Part shown: in pieces, positions 50,551-54,903 of the stretch
Numbering within the stretch: position 1 is the stretch's first letter
How the letters are laid out: each line of letters begins with the position of its first letter
The notes under the pieces: model-generated
Database searches by the model: none
The model's input: only the letters and a program-made list of their open reading frames with translations
What the model was told of the DNA's origin: nothing
Assembly: GCA_965662365.1 (NCBI GenBank)
Contig: CBFIHR010000023.1
Coordinates: 1 to 54,903, forward strand
Length of the DNA stretch: 54,903 nucleotides
Direction of reading: 5' to 3'
Origin: CAWVWD01 sp965662365
GTDB taxonomy: Bacteria > Bacteroidota > Bacteroidia > Chitinophagales > Saprospiraceae
Program-made: the position numbers and the translations under genes

Positions 50551-51609
50551 TTAATGATTAAATAGCAGATTCAAATTCCACTTTTCCCTATTTTTATACG
50601 TCAAAAATCCACCATTTACATGCAAAGGCGACTCCAGATTATTGGTATAAAGTTGACCTGTTCCTAAGCCTTGCGGCAAATTATTATCAAGCGTTGCAGT
50701 CCATTGAGCGATGGCATTCAAGCCGATATTGGACTCTAAAGCAGAAGTCATCCACCATGGTGTATTCAACTCATCACAAAGGTCAATCCATTCTTGTGTT
50801 CCCTTGAAACCACCGATAAAGCTTGGCTTAAAAATCAAATATTGTGGCCGAATTGTTTCCATTATTTTTCGCTTTTCAGCAAGGTCAAAGACACCAATTA
50901 ACTCTTCATCTAAGGCAATCGGAAGCGGTGTTTTTTCGCACAATTCTGCCATTTCATTCCATTGATGCTGCTTAATCGGTTGCTCGATAGAGTGCAAATC
51001 CATTGCTGACAAACGATTGAGTTTTTCTAACGCATTTTCGGGAGAGAAAGCACCGTTAGCATCTACTCGCAGCTCAATATCTGATTTAGAAAACTGACTA
51101 CGAATGTATTTTAGCAGTTCCATTTCTGCTTCAAAATCAATCGCTCCGATTTTCAATTTTATACAATTCCAACCTTCATTGAGTTTATTTTTAATTTGGT
51201 CAAACATAAACTGTTTTTCGCCCATCCAAATCAGCCCGTTGATATTAATCGGTTTTTCGTTATCGGTAAAATCAGATGGAAAAAGGGTTTTGGTCGCATT
51301 GGTTTTTAGGTCTAATAATGCCATTTCTAAACCAAAATGAATTGATGGAAACTCCCGCAAACCGTCATTTAGCCAAAAGTCATAATTGTTAATATGCTGA
51401 CAAACTTCGGCTAATTTTTCCTCATAATTCGGCACGTCATCCACGCTCAAGCCTCGTAACAAACCACATTCGCCGACGGCAGTAATATTTGGTTTTTCTG
51501 ATGATTTTAAAATAATAAAATACGAATCTTTTGTACGAAGTACGCCTCGTGAAGTGCCGCTGGCTTGCTTGAAAATTAAAGTGTGCTTTTTGAAAGTCGC
51601 TGTTAACAA
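50551..51609 (-). CDS. menC: o-Succinylbenzoate synthase (enolase superfamily)
   Basis: A 352-residue dehydratase of menaquinone synthesis (SHCHC to OSB). N-terminus TATFKKHTLIFKQASGTSRG is typical of the Bacteroidota enzyme. The start codon is a rare TTG at 51609; no ATG lies upstream in frame. Active-site Lys in KLKIG, metal ligands in RVDANGAFSP (D), SIEQP (E) and ALDEEL (D/E), and the second Lys in FKPSFIGGFKG. Enolase relatives (dipeptide epimerases) share the fold, but the KxK and FKPSFIGG features favour MenC. It gives menaquinone, the quinone for the neighbouring cbb3 chain in Bacteroidota. Confidence 0.85.
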   Translation of the reverse strand: MLTATFKKHTLIFKQASGTSRGVLRTKDSYFIILKSSEKPNITAVGECGLLRGLSVDDVPNYEEKLAEVCQHINNYDFWLNDGLREFPSIHFGLEMALLDLKTNATKTLFPSDFTDNEKPININGLIWMGEKQFMFDQIKNKLNEGWNCIKLKIGAIDFEAEMELLKYIRSQFSKSDIELRVDANGAFSPENALEKLNRLSAMDLHSIEQPIKQHQWNEMAELCEKTPLPIALDEELIGVFDLAEKRKIMETIRPQYLIFKPSFIGGFKGTQEWIDLCDELNTPWWMTSALESNIGLNAIAQWTATLDNNLPQGLGTGQLYTNNLESPLHVNGGFLTYKNREKWNLNLLFNH

Positions 51610-51673
51610 TGTTACCTGATTTTATGATAAAAAAGAAAACTAACAAATCTTTGTACGATAAGTTGACGCCATA

Positions 51674-51710
51674 AAAAAAGGCAAGCCTAATTAAAGACTT
51701 ACCTTTCTTT
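51674..51710 (-). terminator. Terminator downstream of ccoP
   Basis: AAAGGCAAGCC and GACTTACCTTT pair with two G-U-type mismatches around a TAATTAAA loop; A/T tracts on both sides. Confidence 0.65.
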
Positions 51711-51730
51711 TATGGATACCAAATTATCTA

Positions 51731-52660
51731 TTACATTTCTGTTTCTGCTTGAGGTGTAGCAGTACTGTCTGTTGTTGCTGTTGTTGCTTCTGCTACGTAC
51801 AATTCACCCTGCGGATCTTTAGCTGTTGCGGGAGTTGTACCTTGTAATGACAAAATAAAACTGGCGATATTTTGCATTTGTGGAGGTGTCAATTGACTTT
51901 CCCACGCAATCATACCTTTTGCAGGTACACCATATTTTATCGTCTTAAAGACATCATGAATACTTCCACCGTGTAACCAATATTCATCGGTTAAGTTTGG
52001 CCCAACGCTACCGCCACCATCTGCAAGGTGACAAGCGGCACATTTAGCAACAAACTCGGCTTGACCAGCTGCTAATGCCGCTTCGTCCGTTAATTGTTTG
52101 ACGCTGTTTTCATCTATTTGAGAACCTAAAGAGGCTAATCTTGCTTTTTTAGCTTCCTCAGCAACGGCCATTTCTTGCTCGTATCGATCGCCCGAACTTC
52201 CATTCACATCTAAAACGACATCGTACATGAAGAAAGCGACAGCAATAACGATACTAACATAGAACATACCTACCCACCAAGGTGGTAATTTATTATCCAA
52301 CTCTCGAATACCATCAAAAGCATGTTCAAATGCAATTTCGTCTTGCTTCTCAACAGGAACGGCAGCCGTTAAGCGTTGTAACCAAGATTGTTTCTTTGGT
52401 GCTTTAGCTGGTTCTAATGCGATTTCTGGTTCTCTCCCTTGATCCGTTAAGTACTGTTTTACGATGCTACTACTCATACTTTCGGATAATCGAAGTAGTG
52501 TTAAGACAGCAGCAAGGATAACTAAACCTCCAATTATAAAAATGGATGTTGTCATTATTTTTTGGAATAAGTGTGGATCGGCTGTGTTACCCGCAACTTC
52601 CTGAGCAAATGCTCCATAACTTATTCCAAGTGCTATGATTGATAAAAATAGTTTTTTCAT
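51731..52660 (-). CDS. ccoP: cbb3-type cytochrome c oxidase subunit III, mono-heme
   Basis: A 309-residue membrane-anchored c-type cytochrome of the cbb3 oxidase. Signal-like N-terminus, then a helix (IFIIGGLVILAAVLTLLRL), the family motif HAFDGIRELDNKLPPWWVGM and a second helix. A single heme site C-A-A-C-H lies in FVAKCAACHLADGGGSVGPN, and the likely axial Met is in KYGVPAKGMIAWES. Proteobacterial CcoP has two hemes, whereas one is usual in Bacteroidota. A Thr/Ala-rich tail ends the chain. It is the last gene of the ccoNO-Q-P operon. Confidence 0.92.
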   Translation of the reverse strand: MKKLFLSIIALGISYGAFAQEVAGNTADPHLFQKIMTTSIFIIGGLVILAAVLTLLRLSESMSSSIVKQYLTDQGREPEIALEPAKAPKKQSWLQRLTAAVPVEKQDEIAFEHAFDGIRELDNKLPPWWVGMFYVSIVIAVAFFMYDVVLDVNGSSGDRYEQEMAVAEEAKKARLASLGSQIDENSVKQLTDEAALAAGQAEFVAKCAACHLADGGGSVGPNLTDEYWLHGGSIHDVFKTIKYGVPAKGMIAWESQLTPPQMQNIASFILSLQGTTPATAKDPQGELYVAEATTATTDSTATPQAETEM

Positions 52661-52680
52661 TTTATGTGTGTTGAGGTGTT

Positions 52681-52755
52681 GAAGTATTGAGGTGTTGATG
52701 TTACGTTTACTTTTTTAACGTCAGTACATCAACACATCAGCACATCAACACTTCT
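52681..52755. repeat. Imperfect inverted repeat between ccoP and ccoQ
   Basis: TGAGGTGTTGATGT (52688-52701) with ACATCAACACATCA (52726-52739), within tandem GAGGTGTTGA-like units. A hairpin between co-oriented genes. Confidence 0.55.
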
Positions 52756-52760
52756 TTATT

Positions 52761-52919
52761 TTAATCTTGAAGTGGTAAGTTTTCGATGTGTTGTATTGTG
52801 GAGGTCTTCATTCGCATAACGAAAAATAGCACAACCATAAAAAACACAAAGAAAATGATAATGGAAATACTTCCAAATACACCAACATCGGCTATTGCTC
52901 TTAATACGTTTTTATACAT
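52761..52919 (-). CDS. ccoQ: CcoQ-like small subunit
   Basis: A 52-residue frame: MYKNVLRAIADVGVFGSISI, one membrane helix (IIFFVFFMVVLFFVMRMK), and a short tail ending IENLPLQD. Size, a single helix and position between ccoNO and ccoP all fit CcoQ, which stabilises cbb3 oxidase. The CcoQ identity is by context; sequence is weak in this family. Confidence 0.75.
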   Translation of the reverse strand: MYKNVLRAIADVGVFGSISIIIFFVFFMVVLFFVMRMKTSTIQHIENLPLQD

Positions 52920-52934
52920 TTTCTTAGTTTTAAT

Positions 52935-52997
52935 AGTTGGGTAGTTTCAGTAGTTCGCAGTATAAAGACCGCCCAACTACTAAAACTACTGAAACTA
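52935..52997. repeat. Inverted repeat between ccoQ and ccoNO
   Basis: Outer arms AGTTGGG / CCCAACT and inner TAGTTTCAGTAGTT / AACTACTGAAACTA offer alternative pairings between co-oriented genes. Confidence 0.55.
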
Positions 52998-53001
52998 AAT
53001 A

Positions 53002-54876
53002 TTATTCCTCATCATCTGCCATTGGCGTTTTCTTAATATCCGTACCTAAACGTTGTAAGTACGCAATCAAGGCAACCATTTCAGATTTTGGATTAACTTT
53101 GATTTCTTGTTCTTTTAACTGTTCCTCCAATTCAGCAACAACCTCTTCAGCTTGTTCCATGTAATCCTCATTAGCGACCTCATCGTAATTTTCAGGATAA
53201 GGTGTTCCTAATTTTTTCAAGACACGGATCTTAGCAGGCGTTGACGATAAATCAACTTCATTTGTTTCCATCCAAGGATAAGCAGGCATAATCGAACCTG
53301 GTGACATCGAACTTGGCTCCATCATATGATTGTAATGCCAAGAGTGTGGGTATTTTCCACCAACACGATGTAAGTCTGGTCCTGTACGCTTAGAACCCCA
53401 CTGGAATGGTCTATCGTAAATAAACTCTCCAGCTTTTGAGTATTCACCATAACGTTCCGTTTCTGAACGGAAAGGACGAATCATTTGAGAGTGACATAAA
53501 TAACAACCCTCTTTGATATAAATATCTCGACCATGTAACTCAAGCGGTGTATAAGGTTCAACTGTTGAAATCTGTGGCACATTAGAACTAACTAAGAAAG
53601 TAGGAATAATCTCAACTAACCCACCAATCATAATCACGACTAAACTACCAACCAACATTTGAACAGGACGTGTTTCAATCCATCTGTGCCAATGTCCATC
53701 ACTTGCATGATGCACCTGTGCAGGTGCTTGTGCTTGTTCGTTGGCGTCTAATTGACCACTTTTAACAGTTTTAATCAAATTGTAGGTCATCATCACGGCA
53801 CCGACAATGTATAAGAAACCACCAAATGCACGTAAAGCATACATTGGTAAGATTTGAGTGACCGTTTCTAAAAAGTTACCATAAGCCAAAACGCCATCAG
53901 CAGTAAACTCTTTCCACATCAAACTTTGTGTGAAACCAGCCCAGTATAAAGGCACTACATAGAATAAAATACCTAAAGTACCAATCCAAAAATGTTGATT
54001 TGCTAATTTTACAGAGTGTAATTTTGTATTAAAAATACGTGGTAACATCCAATATAAAATACCAAATGTTAAGAAACCATTCCAGCCTAATGTTCCAACG
54101 TGAACGTGAGCAATCGTCCAATCTGTATAGTGACTAATAGCGTTGACCGCTTTGATTGACATCATTGGCCCTTCAAAAGTTGACATACCATAAGCCGTTA
54201 CGGCAACAACCATAAACTTCAAAATCGGATCTTCACGGACTTTGTCCCATGCACCACGCAAGGTCAATAAACCATTCAGCATACCACCCCAAGACGGTGC
54301 GATTAACATAATGGAAAATACCATTCCTAATGTTTGAGCCCAATCAGGCAAAGCTGTATATAATAAATGGTGTGGACCTGCCCAGATGTAAATAAATATC
54401 AACGCCCAAAAGTGAATGATCGATAATTTATAAGAATAAACCGGACGGTTAGCCGCTTTCGGTAGGTAATAATACATCAGCCCCAAATATGGTGTCGTTA
54501 AGAAAAATGCCACCGCATTATGACCATACCACCATTGAATCAGTGCATCTTGTACGCCCGCAAAAACAGGATACGATTTCCACATCGTCACAGGTACTTC
54601 AAGGTTATTACCAACATGTAAAACGGTTACAGTTACCCAAGTAGCAATATAAAACCAAATCGCCACATAAAGGTGCGACTCCCGACGCTTCAGGATAGTC
54701 AAAAACATATTCAGACCAAAAATAATCCATACAACAGCAATTGCAAGGTCAATCGGCCATTCTAACTCCGCATATTCTTTACTCGAAGTTATACCTAAAG
54801 GTAACGTAATCGCAGCAGATACAATGATCGCTTGCCAGCCCCAAAAGTGTATTTTACTTAATAGGTCGCTATACAT
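53002..54876 (-). CDS. ccoNO: cbb3-type cytochrome oxidase subunits I-II fusion (CcoN-CcoO), N-terminus missing
   Basis: A 624-residue readable part of the CcoN-CcoO fusion. CuB/heme ligands are H119 (QWWYGHNAVAFF), H169/H170 (WAGPHHLLY) and the HVH pair H257/H259 (IAHVHVGTLGWNG). CcoO begins near 400, with heme site C458-Y-L-C461-H462 (EGCYLCHSQMIRPF) and the likely axial Met in SPGSIMPAYPWM. The family N-terminus (first helices, including the low-spin heme His) would lie beyond base 54903. Translation of 54900-54877 gives LQRLLKTR, which fits the family, but 54903-54901 reads TAG in frame. So the ATG at 54876 is probably not the true start, and the TAG is either an error at the edge or a disruption. 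Confidence 0.85.
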   Translation of the reverse strand: MYSDLLSKIHFWGWQAIIVSAAITLPLGITSSKEYAELEWPIDLAIAVVWIIFGLNMFLTILKRRESHLYVAIWFYIATWVTVTVLHVGNNLEVPVTMWKSYPVFAGVQDALIQWWYGHNAVAFFLTTPYLGLMYYYLPKAANRPVYSYKLSIIHFWALIFIYIWAGPHHLLYTALPDWAQTLGMVFSIMLIAPSWGGMLNGLLTLRGAWDKVREDPILKFMVVAVTAYGMSTFEGPMMSIKAVNAISHYTDWTIAHVHVGTLGWNGFLTFGILYWMLPRIFNTKLHSVKLANQHFWIGTLGILFYVVPLYWAGFTQSLMWKEFTADGVLAYGNFLETVTQILPMYALRAFGGFLYIVGAVMMTYNLIKTVKSGQLDANEQAQAPAQVHHASDGHWHRWIETRPVQMLVGSLVVIMIGGLVEIIPTFLVSSNVPQISTVEPYTPLELHGRDIYIKEGCYLCHSQMIRPFRSETERYGEYSKAGEFIYDRPFQWGSKRTGPDLHRVGGKYPHSWHYNHMMEPSSMSPGSIMPAYPWMETNEVDLSSTPAKIRVLKKLGTPYPENYDEVANEDYMEQAEEVVAELEEQLKEQEIKVNPKSEMVALIAYLQRLGTDIKKTPMADDEE

Positions 54877-54903
54877 TCTGGTTTTCAGTAGGCGTTGTAA
54901 CTA

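Overview
The window looks like a piece of chromosome (or a chromid) from a member of the Bacteroidota, most likely a Saprospirales/Chitinophagia-like bacterium. The DNA is AT-rich. Several starts are preceded by TAnnTTTG promoter elements rather than Shine-Dalgarno sequences. There is a T9SS type-B C-terminal domain, a TonB receptor with a carboxypeptidase-regulatory N-domain, many short lipoproteins, and a Bacteroidota-style CcoN-CcoO fusion. The genus call is an inference. The first gene (hemN) and the last (ccoN) are both cut by the window edges.

Layout. 0-7.4 kb: hemN (partial), an exported three-gene lipoprotein/hydrolase operon, an outer-membrane barrel protein and hemA. 7.4-16.9 kb: a plasmid-type replication and partition module (RHH protein, ParA, 21-bp iterons, Rep_3 initiator), a B3/B4-domain protein, prmC, two duplicated lipoprotein cassettes and a tyrosine recombinase. 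In this stretch nearly every gene boundary carries a copy of a palindrome built on TACGTAATACG, and the 3' end of prmC is present three times. 17-29 kb: membrane protease-like proteins, a serine hydrolase, a glycosyltransferase/LpxH-like pair, then a FixL-like kinase with two heme-type PAS domains, a response regulator fused to a Crp/Fnr protein, a divergent cysteine-less thioredoxin-like protein, and a large T9SS cargo protein. 29.7-36.7 kb: a phosphate transporter and a polyhydroxybutyrate (PHB) locus (class III phaC, phaE, phasin, phaA, a divergent SDR). 36.8-51.6 kb: a ferritin-like lipoprotein, paralogous alpha/beta hydrolases, acyl-CoA ligase, KASIII-like protein, TonB receptor, sodium symporter, the true phaB, and menC. 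51.7-54.9 kb: the cbb3 oxidase genes ccoP, ccoQ-like and ccoNO.

How the genes may work together. The kinase and the receiver-Crp fusion form a FixL/FixJ-FixK-like oxygen circuit in two genes. A dyad of the form TGAY-N4-GTCA lies upstream of hemN, of hemA and between the kinase and the thioredoxin-like gene. At hemA and the thioredoxin-like gene it sits exactly 36.5 bp from the last base of a TAnnTTTG-like element, as expected for class II activation. The plausible output is heme supply and the cbb3 high-affinity oxidase under low oxygen, with PHB metabolism possibly linked. The promoter of the cbb3 operon lies outside the window, so that link cannot be tested here.

The rep/par region may be an integrated plasmid, a chromid origin, or a chromosome running on a plasmid-type initiator. 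The prmC repeats next to a complete tyrosine recombinase suggest site-specific cassette insertion at the prmC 3' end. No rRNA, tRNA or CRISPR array was seen.
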